A stretch of 64,000 nt of DNA from Clostridium sardiniense (GTDB taxonomy: Bacteria; Bacillota; Clostridia; Clostridiales; Clostridiaceae). The stretch covers positions 62,001 through 126,000 of the forward strand of contig NZ_JAFBDA010000002.1 of NCBI RefSeq assembly GCF_016907995.1. The letters run 5' to 3'. The position numbers were made by a program, and so were the translations under genes. The notes under the pieces are model-generated. The model ran no database searches. It was not told the origin of the DNA and saw only the letters and a program-made list of their open reading frames with translations. Shown piece by piece: positions 17,425-26,238 of this stretch (within the stretch, counting starts at the first letter, position 1; the number at the start of each line of letters is the position of its first letter).

Positions 17425-18421
17425 TACAGCTGTTATAATTACTATTGTAATAGTTGTTTTATCATTAGCATTTGATTTTATAAATGGATTTCATGATACT
17501 GCAACAGCAGTTGCAACAACAATTACAACAAGAGCATTAAAACCAAAGACAGCAATACTTCTTTGTGCTGTATTTAATTTTTTAGGAGCCTTCATGGGTA
17601 CAGCGGTTGCTAAAACTGTTGGAGATGACATAGTTAGTCATCAGTTTATGCCACAATGGGTATTAATTGGAGTACTAGTTGCGTGTATAATATGGAACTT
17701 ATTAACTTGGTATTTTGGTATACCTAGTAGTTCATCTCATGCACTTATAGGTTCATTAATAGGCGGAGGTATAGCTTATAATAAAACTTTTAGTGTAGTT
17801 CAGTGGGCAAATGTATTTGATCATGTAATAGTATGGTTAGTACTGGGTCCTGCTATTGGCTTTGTTTTAGGTTACATAATAATGGTAGCATTAAACTGGA
17901 TACTTAAACCTTTAAAGCCAAGATTCGTAAATAGATTATTCCAAAAGCTACAAATAGTAGCATCAGCATTTATGGCATTAAACCATGGTGGTAATGACGC
18001 TCAAAAGTCAATGGGTATAATTACAATGGCACTTTTAAGTGGTGGACTTATAAGCACATTTGAAGTTCCAACTTGGGTAATAGGAGCATGTGCACTTGCA
18101 ATGGCTCTTGGAACATCAATTGGTGGTAAGAAAATAATAAAGACAATGGGAAGTGGTATGGCAAAACTTACTCCCGTAAGTGGATTTGCAGCTCAAATGG
18201 GAGCAGCTACTTCAATTCTTGGAGCAACTATATTTGATGCACCAGTAAGTACAACTCAAGTTATTACAACAACTATAATGGGAGTTGGAGCATCAAAAAA
18301 TGTTAAGTCTGTTAAATGGGGAGTTGCAAAGAATATTATATGGGCTTGGATTTTAACAGTTCCATTAAGTGCAATAATTGCAGCCATAACAGTAGAAATT
18401 TTAAGATTATTTATAGGGTAA
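17417..18421 (+). CDS. PiT family inorganic phosphate transporter
   Basis: A 334-residue membrane protein with about 10 segments. Both inverted-repeat signature motifs of the PiT family are visible: DFINGFHDTATAVAT near residue 14 and NHGGNDAQKSMG near residue 190. It is expected to import inorganic phosphate, probably as metal-phosphate with H+ or Na+. It overlaps the DUF47 gene upstream, the usual operon arrangement for this pair. Confidence 0.93.
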   Translation: MPSTAVIITIVIVVLSLAFDFINGFHDTATAVATTITTRALKPKTAILLCAVFNFLGAFMGTAVAKTVGDDIVSHQFMPQWVLIGVLVACIIWNLLTWYFGIPSSSSHALIGSLIGGGIAYNKTFSVVQWANVFDHVIVWLVLGPAIGFVLGYIIMVALNWILKPLKPRFVNRLFQKLQIVASAFMALNHGGNDAQKSMGIITMALLSGGLISTFEVPTWVIGACALAMALGTSIGGKKIIKTMGSGMAKLTPVSGFAAQMGAATSILGATIFDAPVSTTQVITTTIMGVGASKNVKSVKWGVAKNIIWAWILTVPLSAIIAAITVEILRLFIG

Positions 18422-18426
18422 TTTTT

Positions 18427-18467
18427 AAGGAGATAAATTTTGAGTTTAGTTTATCTCCTTAATTTTT
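18427..18467 (+). terminator. Rho-independent terminator after the PiT operon
   Basis: An 11-bp stem AAGGAGATAAA with TTTATCTCCTT, 12-base loop, then AATTTTTT. Confidence 0.85.
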
Positions 18468-18584
18468 TATAAAGAAGAATAAGAAAAGCTAGATTTTTAA
18501 AAGGAAAAAATGTAAAATATATTCTAGTGCTAACATAAATATACTATTATTTAGCATAATAACTTAAATAAGAGGAGAGATTGA

Positions 18585-19481
18585 ATGTACATTATTAATT
18601 TCATAAGAGGTTTTTGTATGGCATTAGCTGATAGTGTTCCTGGAGTATCTGGAGGAACAATTGCATTTATCCTTGGATTTTATGATAAGTTTATAAATTC
18701 TTTGAATAATGTAGTAGTCGGAAAGAAAGAAGAAAGAATAGATGCAATAAAATTTTTAATTAAACTTGGAATAGGATGGATAGTTGGGTTTGTACTATCT
18801 GTATTATTTATAACATCAATATTCGAACAACATATTTATGAAATAAGTTCACTTTTCATAGGATTTATTATAGTAGCTATTCCTATAATATTTAAAGAAG
18901 AGAGAAAGAGTATTATAGGTAAGTATAAGAACATATTATTTTTAATACTTGGAATAATCATTGTTGTAGGAATTTCATATCTTAATCCAGCATCAGCCGG
19001 TGGAGAAGGTGTTATTGTATCAACTGACCATCTAACTATAGGTCTTGTAGTTTATATATTTATTTCTGCAATGATTGCAATATCTGCAATGGTTCTTCCA
19101 GGAATATCAGGATCAACAATACTTTTAATATTTGGTCTTTATGCACCAATACTTGGAGCTATAAAGCAAGTAATTAAATTTAATTTTGACTATTTACCAA
19201 TAGTTGTAATTTTTGGACTTGGAGTATTAACTGGTATAGCAGTTACTATAAAGGGAGTAAAATATGCTCTAGCAAATTATAGATCACAAACAATATATTG
19301 TATATTAGGATTAATGATAGGTTCACTATATGCAGTAGTTATGGGTCCAACTTCCCTTGAGATGCCAAAAGCACCTATGGATATGAGTACATTTAGTATA
19401 GTGTATTTTATAATAGGTGGGGCAATAATTATTGGGCTTGAAAGACTTAAAGTTCAGTTAGAAAAGAAAAAGATAAAGTAA
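18585..19481 (+). CDS. DUF368 membrane protein (PopT-type undecaprenyl-phosphate translocase family)
   Basis: A 298-residue protein with about 8-9 membrane segments. The N-terminal GFCMALADSVPGVSGGTIAF and the central ISAMVLPGISGSTILLIFGLY are the duplicated DUF368 signatures. Members (PopT) have been shown in other bacteria to return undecaprenyl phosphate across the cytoplasmic membrane for reuse in cell wall synthesis. The function here rests on family membership only. It is a single gene with ATG after GAGGAGAG and a long-loop terminator. Confidence 0.88.
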   Translation: MYIINFIRGFCMALADSVPGVSGGTIAFILGFYDKFINSLNNVVVGKKEERIDAIKFLIKLGIGWIVGFVLSVLFITSIFEQHIYEISSLFIGFIIVAIPIIFKEERKSIIGKYKNILFLILGIIIVVGISYLNPASAGGEGVIVSTDHLTIGLVVYIFISAMIAISAMVLPGISGSTILLIFGLYAPILGAIKQVIKFNFDYLPIVVIFGLGVLTGIAVTIKGVKYALANYRSQTIYCILGLMIGSLYAVVMGPTSLEMPKAPMDMSTFSIVYFIIGGAIIIGLERLKVQLEKKKIK

Positions 19482-19495
19482 TAGATATTTAGTTT

Positions 19496-19572
19496 AAAGA
19501 GATTTATTAAATTCTAGAATATTAGAATGTATATACATTTTAATATTTAAAGAATTAATAAATCTCTTTTTT
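19496..19572 (+). terminator. Long-loop terminator after the DUF368 gene
   Basis: AAAGAGATTTATTAA pairs perfectly over 15 bases with TTAATAAATCTCTTT and is followed by TTT. The 44-base loop contains smaller repeats. Confidence 0.7.
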
Positions 19573-19910
19573 ATTATTAGAAAATTAATTTTCATTTGCA
19601 AAATAATTATAATAGTTTCCTTGATAAAATTAGAGAATTATAGAGAAAATATAATTTAACTTAGTTATTCTAGAAATAGAGAATTAAAACTGTAAGGAAA
19701 TAAAATATATTAAAAGTTATAAGCTTATATATTTTGAAACTATTAGAAAAATGAAGTTGCAGAGGGGATTTATATGACAAAATAGGATATTTTTTAATCA
19801 GGTTAATTGAGGATACTGAAAATAGCTATTTATGCCTGAAAATCGCGTTGTTATACTCCAAAATAAGAGTATAATTCATTACAGAATTTAAATTTTGGAG
19901 GGGAATTTTA
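19573..19910 (+). other. 338-base leader of the kdp operon with hairpins and a three-codon ORF
   Basis: There is no gene of normal size. A ribosome site AGAGGGG at 19761 stands 6 bases before a minimal ORF ATG-ACA-AAA-TAG (19774-19785). Downstream, CAGG (19799-19802) may pair with CCTG (19835-19838), AATAGCTATT (19821-19830) is palindromic, and TTATACTC (19851-19858) pairs with GAGTATAA (19867-19874). The kdpA ribosome site GGAGGGG follows. I compared it with the c-di-AMP (ydaO) aptamer and see no match. No recognisable kdpF is present. Confidence 0.4.
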
Positions 19911-21566
19911 ATGGAATGGATAGCTCTTTTAATACTAATTGGAGTATTTATATTTATTACTATTTATGTTGGTAAATATATGTATAGCATACTTTTTAAT
20001 AAGAAATCATTTATTGATCCAGTTATGGATAAGGTTGATAATTCAATATATAAGGTATGTGGAATAAAGGGAACTGATATGAACTGGAAGCAATATATAA
20101 TTGCTTTACTTATAACTAATTTAATAATGTTTGTTGTAGGATTTATTCTTCTTATGACTCAACAATATATTTCAGGAATGAAAAATGAACTTTTAGATAT
20201 GAATTGGCATACAGCCTTTAATACAGCAATTAGTTTTATTACAAATACTAATCTACAAGATTACACAGGAGAATTAAATTTAACTAATATATCTCAGATG
20301 ATAGTAATTACAATGTACATGTTCACATCATCAGCTACAGGTTTTGCAGTAGCTGGAGCATTTATAAAAGGGATTACGGGGCATCCTCTTGGAAATTTCT
20401 ATAGGGATTTAACAAGAATTATAACAAGACTATTACTTCCTATCTCAATAGTAGCTTCAATTATATTAATATCACAAGGTGTACCACAAACATTAGACGC
20501 TCATAGAGTAGTTCAGACATTAGAAGGTGAAACACAAACACTTGCAATGGGGCCTGTGGCATCACTTGAAAGTATAAAACATTTAGGAACTAATGGAGGA
20601 GGATTTTTTGGAGCAAATTCAAGCCATCCATTTGAAAATCCAACACCATTTACAAATTTATTAGAAATATTATTAATGATGCTTACACCAGGTGCGTATT
20701 GTTATGTATTTGGAAAGGCATGCAAAAATAAAAAACAAGGATGGGCAATATTTGCTGCGGCACTATTTTTATTCGTTATTGTTATACCGATAATCTATAC
20801 TTCAGAACTTTCAGGAAATCCAGTTATGAATGATTTAGGAATAAGTAACTCTTTAGGGAATATGGAGGGTAAGGAAGTTAGAAATGGAATTTTTGACTCT
20901 TCATTATTCACAGTAGTTACAACTTCATTTACAACAGGATCTGTAAATAATATGCATGATTCGCTTACTCCAATTGGAGGTGCTGTTCCTATGTGGAATA
21001 TGATGCTTAATTGTATATTTGGGGGTAAGGGAGTTGGTTTCATTAATTTAATTATTTATGCAATGCTTGGAGTATTTATATGTGGACTTATGGTTGGAAG
21101 AACACCAGAATTTTTAAGAAGAAAAATTGAAGGAAGAGAAATGAAGCTAATTGCAGCAACAATTCTTATACATCCAATACTAATATTATTACCGTCTGCA
21201 ATAGCTACAGCAATAGGACAAGCTACTTTAGGTGGATATCATGGATTTTCTGAGGTTCTTTATCAATTTACGACTTCAGCTGCAAATAACGGGTCGGGAT
21301 TTGAAGGTCTTGGAGATACTACAATGTTTTGGAATGTATCAGCTGGGATAGTAATGTTACTTGGAAGATATCTATCAATGATATTAATGCTTGCACTTGC
21401 AGGTTCTATGCTTAGTAAAACAGAAGTACCAGAAGCGTCTGTAGCTTTTAGAACAGATAAACCTTTATTTGTTGGAGTATTAATTGCAACTATATTAATT
21501 ATTGGTGCACTAACATTCTTACCAGCATTAGTACTTGGACCAGGTGCAGAATTTTTAACTATGTAG
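19911..21566 (+). CDS. kdpA: Potassium-transporting ATPase subunit KdpA
   Basis: A 551-residue polytopic membrane protein (usual length about 560). Four degenerate selectivity-filter P-loops of the superfamily of K+ transporters are seen: FITNTNLQDYTGE (about 116), LGTNGGGFFGANSSHP (about 225), TTSFTTGSVNNMHD (about 342) and TTSAANNGSGFEGLG (about 453). It is the K+-selective channel-like subunit of the high-affinity KdpFABC pump and works with KdpB and KdpC encoded just downstream. The operon is usually induced by K+ limitation. Confidence 0.97.
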   Translation: MEWIALLILIGVFIFITIYVGKYMYSILFNKKSFIDPVMDKVDNSIYKVCGIKGTDMNWKQYIIALLITNLIMFVVGFILLMTQQYISGMKNELLDMNWHTAFNTAISFITNTNLQDYTGELNLTNISQMIVITMYMFTSSATGFAVAGAFIKGITGHPLGNFYRDLTRIITRLLLPISIVASIILISQGVPQTLDAHRVVQTLEGETQTLAMGPVASLESIKHLGTNGGGFFGANSSHPFENPTPFTNLLEILLMMLTPGAYCYVFGKACKNKKQGWAIFAAALFLFVIVIPIIYTSELSGNPVMNDLGISNSLGNMEGKEVRNGIFDSSLFTVVTTSFTTGSVNNMHDSLTPIGGAVPMWNMMLNCIFGGKGVGFINLIIYAMLGVFICGLMVGRTPEFLRRKIEGREMKLIAATILIHPILILLPSAIATAIGQATLGGYHGFSEVLYQFTTSAANNGSGFEGLGDTTMFWNVSAGIVMLLGRYLSMILMLALAGSMLSKTEVPEASVAFRTDKPLFVGVLIATILIIGALTFLPALVLGPGAEFLTM

Positions 21567-21589
21567 TTGATTTAGAAGAGGTGATATAA

Positions 21590-23635
21590 GTGAAAGAAAA
21601 AAAGAAAGGGTTTATAACTAAAGAAATGATGAAAGAAGCAATAGTTGATTCATTTAAGAAATTAAACCCAAAAGATATGATAAAAAATCCTGTTATGTTT
21701 GTTGCTTATTTAGGAATGATTATAACGTTTATATTAACTTTTGTTCCACAAATAGTTGGAGAAGATGGTAGGTTATACAATGCTATAGTTACTGTAATAT
21801 TATTCTTAACAATATTATTTGCAAATTTTGCTGAAAGCATTGCAGAAGGAAGAGGTAAAGCTCAAGCAGATGCTTTAAAGAGCACTAAAAGAGATACTAA
21901 AGCAAAGCTTTTAAAACCTGATGGAGGGTATGAAATTGTAAATGCAACTGAACTTAAAAAGGGAGATATTGTATTAGTTGAAGCTGGAGATATAATTCCA
22001 AATGATGGTGAAGTTATAGAAGGATTAGCATCTGTAAATGAAGCTGCAATAACTGGTGAATCAGCTCCAGTCATAAAAGAAGCCGGTGGGGATTTTGCAT
22101 CAGTTACAGGAGGAACTACAGTTCAATCAGATTGGATTAAAGTTATGATAACGTCAGACCCTGGGGAATCTTTTCTAGATAAAATGATATCCCTTGTAGA
22201 GGGAGCATCAAGACAAAAAACTCCAAATGAAATTGCATTATCAACTCTTTTAATAGCACTTACAGTAATATTTCTTGTAGTTATAGTATCACTTTATCCA
22301 ATAGCAAATTTTGTTGGAGTTACTCTTGAAGTTTCAACTCTTGTAGCACTTTTAGTATGCCTTATACCAACGACAATAGGGGGACTTTTATCATCAATAG
22401 GAATAGCTGGAATGGATAGAGTTACTAGATTTAATGTTATTGCTATGAGTGGTAAAGCAGTTGAGGCTTGTGGCGATGTTGATGTAATGATTTTAGATAA
22501 AACAGGAACTATAACATTTGGTAATAGATTAGCAGCAGATTTTATACCAGTTGAAGGTATAGCAAAAGAAGAACTAATAAAATATGCCTTAATATCTTCA
22601 ATAAAAGATACCACTCCGGAGGGAAAATCAACTGTAGAGCTTGGAGAAAAGCTTGGAGTAAAAATAGATGAATATGAATTTAGGGATAATGAATTTGTAG
22701 AGTTTACAGCTCAAACTAAGAGTAGTGGTATAAATTTAAAAGATGGAGAGAGGATTAGGAAAGGTGCAGCATCTGCAATTATAGAGTTTGTAAAAGAAAA
22801 TGGGGGAGAAATTCCTAAAGAATTAAAGTCTATTGTAGATGATATATCAAAACTTGGAGGAACTCCATTAGTTGTTGCAAAGGAAGATATAGTATATGGA
22901 GTCATATATTTAAAAGATACAGTTAAACCAGGCCTTACAGAAAGATTTGAAAAACTTCGTGAAATGGGAATTAAGACAGTAATGTGTACAGGAGATAACC
23001 CATTAACAGCAAAGACTATAGCAAAAGAAGCAGGAGTAGATGACTTTATAGCAGAATGTAAACCAGAAGATAAAATAGATGCTATAAAAAAAGAGCAGGC
23101 AAATGGTAAAGTTGTTGCTATGACTGGAGATGGAACAAATGATGCCCCTGCACTTGCACAAGCAAATGTTGGACTTGCAATGAATTCAGGAACAATTGCG
23201 GCTAAGGAAGCTGCAAATATGGTAGATTTAGATTCAGATCCAACTAAAATTTTAGATGTTGTTGGAATAGGAAAACAACTATTAATTACAAGAGGAGCTC
23301 TTACTACATTTTCAATAGCAAATGATATTGCTAAGTATTTTGCTATAATACCTGCAATGTTTACTTTAGCTATACCACAGATGGCCGTGCTTAATGTAAT
23401 GGGACTTAATAGTCCAAAATCAGCAATAATATCTGCGCTTATTTTTAATGCTATAATTATTCCACTTTTAATACCAATAGCTTTAAGAGGAGTTAAATAT
23501 GTTCCTATGAAGCCAGAGAAGATATTAAAAAGAAACTTAGGTATATATGGTGTTGGGGGAATAATAGCACCATTCATTGGTATAAAGATAATAGATATTA
23601 TAATTTCACCATTATTATCTTTAGTAGGTATGTAG
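21590..23635 (+). CDS. kdpB: Potassium-transporting P-type ATPase subunit KdpB
   Basis: A 681-residue P-type ATPase, the energy-coupling subunit of Kdp. The phosphorylated aspartate is D303 in ILDKTGT. The actuator-domain TGES loop is at 155-158, its serine being the residue phosphorylated for inhibition in E. coli. [13 protein letters not shown] near residue 505 closes the catalytic site. The start is GTG at 21590, behind AGAGGTGAT and 23 bases after kdpA. Length and motifs are normal for the family. Confidence 0.97.
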   Translation: MKEKKKGFITKEMMKEAIVDSFKKLNPKDMIKNPVMFVAYLGMIITFILTFVPQIVGEDGRLYNAIVTVILFLTILFANFAESIAEGRGKAQADALKSTKRDTKAKLLKPDGGYEIVNATELKKGDIVLVEAGDIIPNDGEVIEGLASVNEAAITGESAPVIKEAGGDFASVTGGTTVQSDWIKVMITSDPGESFLDKMISLVEGASRQKTPNEIALSTLLIALTVIFLVVIVSLYPIANFVGVTLEVSTLVALLVCLIPTTIGGLLSSIGIAGMDRVTRFNVIAMSGKAVEACGDVDVMILDKTGTITFGNRLAADFIPVEGIAKEELIKYALISSIKDTTPEGKSTVELGEKLGVKIDEYEFRDNEFVEFTAQTKSSGINLKDGERIRKGAASAIIEFVKENGGEIPKELKSIVDDISKLGGTPLVVAKEDIVYGVIYLKDTVKPGLTERFEKLREMGIKTVMCTGDNPLTAKTIAKEAGVDDFIAECKPEDKIDAIKKEQANGKVVAMTGDGTNDAPALAQANVGLAMNSGTIAAKEAANMVDLDSDPTKILDVVGIGKQLLITRGALTTFSIANDIAKYFAIIPAMFTLAIPQMAVLNVMGLNSPKSAIISALIFNAIIIPLLIPIALRGVKYVPMKPEKILKRNLGIYGVGGIIAPFIGIKIIDIIISPLLSLVGM

Positions 23636-23649
23636 GAGGAATAATAAAT

Positions 23650-24249
23650 ATGAGTCATATAAAAAAAGGGATTAAGATAACAATAGCTATGATAATTATT
23701 TGTGGATTAATATATCCATTATTTATAACAGGGATAGGTCAGCTCTTTTTTCCACATGAGGCTAATGGAAGTGTTATAGAGGTTAATGGTAAAGAGGTAG
23801 GATCTGAACTTATAGGACAAAAGTATAATAAAGATATTTATTTTACAGGAAGAATATCAGCTGTAAATTATAATACTTCAGAATCTAAAGAGGAGATAGA
23901 TGCAACCTCAGGATCACAAAATCTAGGACCAACAAGTGATGAGTTAAAAGAAAGAGTATCAAAAGATATTGATGAATTCATAAAAAAGAACCCAGAAGTA
24001 TCAAAAGATGAAATATCATCAGAGCTTATATCTCAATCAGGCTCAGGATTAGATCCAGACATAACTCCAGAGGGTGCATTAATACAAGTACCAAGAATAG
24101 CAAAGGCAACAGGGATTTCAAAAGAAAAACTTGAAGCTATTATAAAAGAAAATACAAAAGGAAAATGGCTTGGATTATATGGGGCAGATAGAGTGAATGT
24201 CCTAAGATTAAATATAGCCATTGATGAGATGTTAATGAATAAGCAATAA
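23650..24249 (+). CDS. kdpC: Potassium-transporting ATPase subunit KdpC
   Basis: A 199-residue protein with one N-terminal membrane helix (about 10-32) and an extracellular domain that stabilises the KdpA-KdpB complex. The family signatures SGSGLDPDITPEGALIQVPRIA (split here around residues 137-158) and the C-terminal GLYGADRVNVLRLN are present. It is slightly longer than the roughly 190 residues usual. It ends the kdpABC operon and is followed by a bidirectional terminator shared with the convergent kdpD-like gene. Confidence 0.96.
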   Translation: MSHIKKGIKITIAMIIICGLIYPLFITGIGQLFFPHEANGSVIEVNGKEVGSELIGQKYNKDIYFTGRISAVNYNTSESKEEIDATSGSQNLGPTSDELKERVSKDIDEFIKKNPEVSKDEISSELISQSGSGLDPDITPEGALIQVPRIAKATGISKEKLEAIIKENTKGKWLGLYGADRVNVLRLNIAIDEMLMNKQ

Positions 24250-24250
24250 T

Positions 24251-24285
24251 AAAAAGCTTACCTTAAAATTTAAGGTAAGCTTTTT
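24251..24285. terminator. Bidirectional terminator between kdpC and the kdpD-like gene
   Basis: AAAAAGCTTACCTTAAA pairs with its exact complement over 17 bases with almost no loop. Flanking A and T runs serve both converging transcripts. Confidence 0.9.
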
Positions 24286-24286
24286 A

Positions 24287-25420
24287 TTATTCATTGTAAG
24301 GTATTACGATAATTTCAATATTTTTAGCGTTTTCTAGAACTTTATTTATTGTAGATCCTCTAATTAGCTTTTGAAGCGTTGTTCTTTTAGAATGTCCTAT
24401 AACTAGCTTAGTTATATTATTTTCATTTGCAAATTTAACAAGTTCATTAGATATTGATCTCCCTTTTAATTTAACTATTATAGCATTGAACTTTTCTGCA
24501 AGAAGAAGATTATCTTTAAGAGAAGTTAGATGTTCTGGAGTATCTTTAGGTGATAGTTTATGGGTGCAATCAACATATGCAACATATAGATCACACTTAT
24601 ATTTTTTTGAAAGCCTTGCACCAACTCTTATGAGTCTTTTGCTTTTTGGATTTGATGATATAGATACAAGAATTCTTTCAGAAGTATGCCAATTATCTTT
24701 TATATCATGATCCTTCATATACTCCAATAATTCATCATCTACTTCATTAGCAGTTTCTCTTAGAGTTAGTTCTCTTAAAGCATTTAAATTACCTTTTCTA
24801 AAAAAGTTTTTAAGTGCTCTTTCAATCAAATGATTTTTATATATCTCTCCACGTTGTAGCCTATTTCTAAGAGCTTCTGGAGTTATATCTATAACAACTA
24901 CCTCAGAATTTGCTATCAAATTATCAGGAATAGTTTCAGTTACTCTTACTCCAGTAATTTGGGAGATTACATCATTTAAACTTTCAATATGTTGAAGATT
25001 TACAGTAGAATAAACATTTATGCCATTATTAATTATTTCGAGAACATCTTCATATCTTTTTTTATTCTTAGATCCTGGTGCATTAGTATGAGCTAATTCA
25101 TCAACTAGAACAAGATTAGGCTTTTTTTTAATTATTTCAGGTAGATTCATTTCTTTTAATACAATTCCATTATAATAAATATTCTGAAGTGGTATTAATG
25201 GTAAGTTTTTAATTTGATTTATAGTTTCTTTTCTACCATGACTTTCAAAATAGCCAATTACTACGTCTTCACCTCTAGAAAGACGCCTATTAGCTTCATT
25301 TAGCATTGTATAAGTTTTACCAACACCTGGGGCATAACCTAAGAAAATTTTAAGTTTACCTAATTCATTTTTTTTGCATAATTTTAGAGCAGCTTCTGGA
25401 GTTGTCCTTTTTTCGCTCAA
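24287..25420 (-). CDS. Truncated KdpD: N-terminal sensor domain plus USP domain, no kinase
   Basis: A 377-residue protein that matches only the cytoplasmic N-terminal part of KdpD. The Walker A motif GYAPGVGKT is at about 28-36, the Walker B-like LVLVDELAHTN at about 103-113, and a universal stress protein-like domain spans about 250-375. The four membrane helices, GAF domain and histidine kinase domains of full KdpD (about 890 residues) are absent, and the gene ends normally with a terminator. Short KdpD proteins of this type are known in cyanobacteria. The USP domain of some KdpDs binds c-di-AMP. It is transcribed toward kdpC, in one unit with the receiver protein upstream. Confidence 0.92.
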   Translation of the reverse strand: MSEKRTTPEAALKLCKKNELGKLKIFLGYAPGVGKTYTMLNEANRRLSRGEDVVIGYFESHGRKETINQIKNLPLIPLQNIYYNGIVLKEMNLPEIIKKKPNLVLVDELAHTNAPGSKNKKRYEDVLEIINNGINVYSTVNLQHIESLNDVISQITGVRVTETIPDNLIANSEVVVIDITPEALRNRLQRGEIYKNHLIERALKNFFRKGNLNALRELTLRETANEVDDELLEYMKDHDIKDNWHTSERILVSISSNPKSKRLIRVGARLSKKYKCDLYVAYVDCTHKLSPKDTPEHLTSLKDNLLLAEKFNAIIVKLKGRSISNELVKFANENNITKLVIGHSKRTTLQKLIRGSTINKVLENAKNIEIIVIPYNE

Positions 25421-25442
25421 ATAATCACCTTACTTTACTAAA

Positions 25443-26003
25443 TTATTTTAAATCAAGAAGTTTTAAAGATAACTCTTTAAATAATTTTCCTTTTTCAGAT
25501 TCTCCTAAATCGATTAGTATATTGCCTAGATTTTCGTAAAGTTTTTCATTTAATGGGTTTTGGTATAGGCCTTCTTTTACTTTAGTTAATTTATTATCTA
25601 TAGAAACGGATTTTTCTTTATCAGATTTATCAGAATCCAGTTTATTTTCAGGAAATATTTCTAATAGTGTTTTTCTAATAGTATTTGCTGTAAATGGTTT
25701 TTGTAAATATACTTTTGCTCCAAGTTTTGTAGTAGTTACCGCATTTTTTATTGTACCGAATGCAGTCATAATAATAACAGGAAATTCATAACCTCGACAT
25801 CTTAATTCCTCTAGAAGTGCTGTACCACTCATATTTGGCATTTTAATATCTATAAAAGCAACTTCAAAATTATTAGTAGACACGAGTTCTAAAGCTTCAT
25901 TAGCATTTGTTGCTAAAAAGACATTAAAGTTTTCATTTTCTAAACACTTTGATAATAAAAGTCTAATATTTTTAGTATCATCTACTATTAATGCATTTTT
26001 CAT
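25443..26003 (-). CDS. Response regulator: receiver domain plus TPR-like tail, no DNA-binding domain
   Basis: A 186-residue protein with a complete receiver domain: D8/D9 pocket, phosphoacceptor D52 in FIDIKMPN and the lysine in LQKPFT near residue 105. After a charged linker, residues about 140-185 look like a single TPR-type helical pair (NPLNEKLYENLGNILIDLGE). There is no winged helix, so it is not KdpE. It precedes the truncated kdpD gene by 22 bases. The output is probably a protein-protein contact. The related architecture at 28085-28747 suggests a shared module. Confidence 0.88.
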   Translation of the reverse strand: MKNALIVDDTKNIRLLLSKCLENENFNVFLATNANEALELVSTNNFEVAFIDIKMPNMSGTALLEELRCRGYEFPVIIMTAFGTIKNAVTTTKLGAKVYLQKPFTANTIRKTLLEIFPENKLDSDKSDKEKSVSIDNKLTKVKEGLYQNPLNEKLYENLGNILIDLGESEKGKLFKELSLKLLDLK

Positions 26004-26238
26004 TAATTTTCCTCCATAATATACTTTAAAATATATTACTTTAGTTTATAAAAAATATCAATAAATGAATCTTATAGATAATTTAAAAAATACCTAAAAA
26101 TACTACAAAATTAAGAGAAGGATTTAAATAATAGACTTTAATAGTATAGATTATTTTTAAAGAGGGTTAGATGGCAATTAGTAAAAAATTGTTAAATATA
26201 TTATAATTTCATTAGTTAATAAATAGAGGAGATTGAAG

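Noticed and set aside
19573..19910. c-di-AMP (ydaO) riboswitch in the kdp leader
   Set aside because: The region is gene-free and structured, but none of the conserved ydaO blocks can be found on the plus strand.
22711..23658. Long open frame of 315 codons on the minus strand inside kdpB and kdpC
   Set aside because: It is antisense to strongly conserved KdpB motifs, has the low-complexity Ile/Ser/Pro composition typical of a mirror frame of this AT-rich code, and lacks a family match or ribosome site.
25443..26003. KdpE, from the position beside the kdpD-like gene
   Set aside because: The protein has a receiver but no winged helix; its tail is TPR-like, so it cannot be a classical KdpE.
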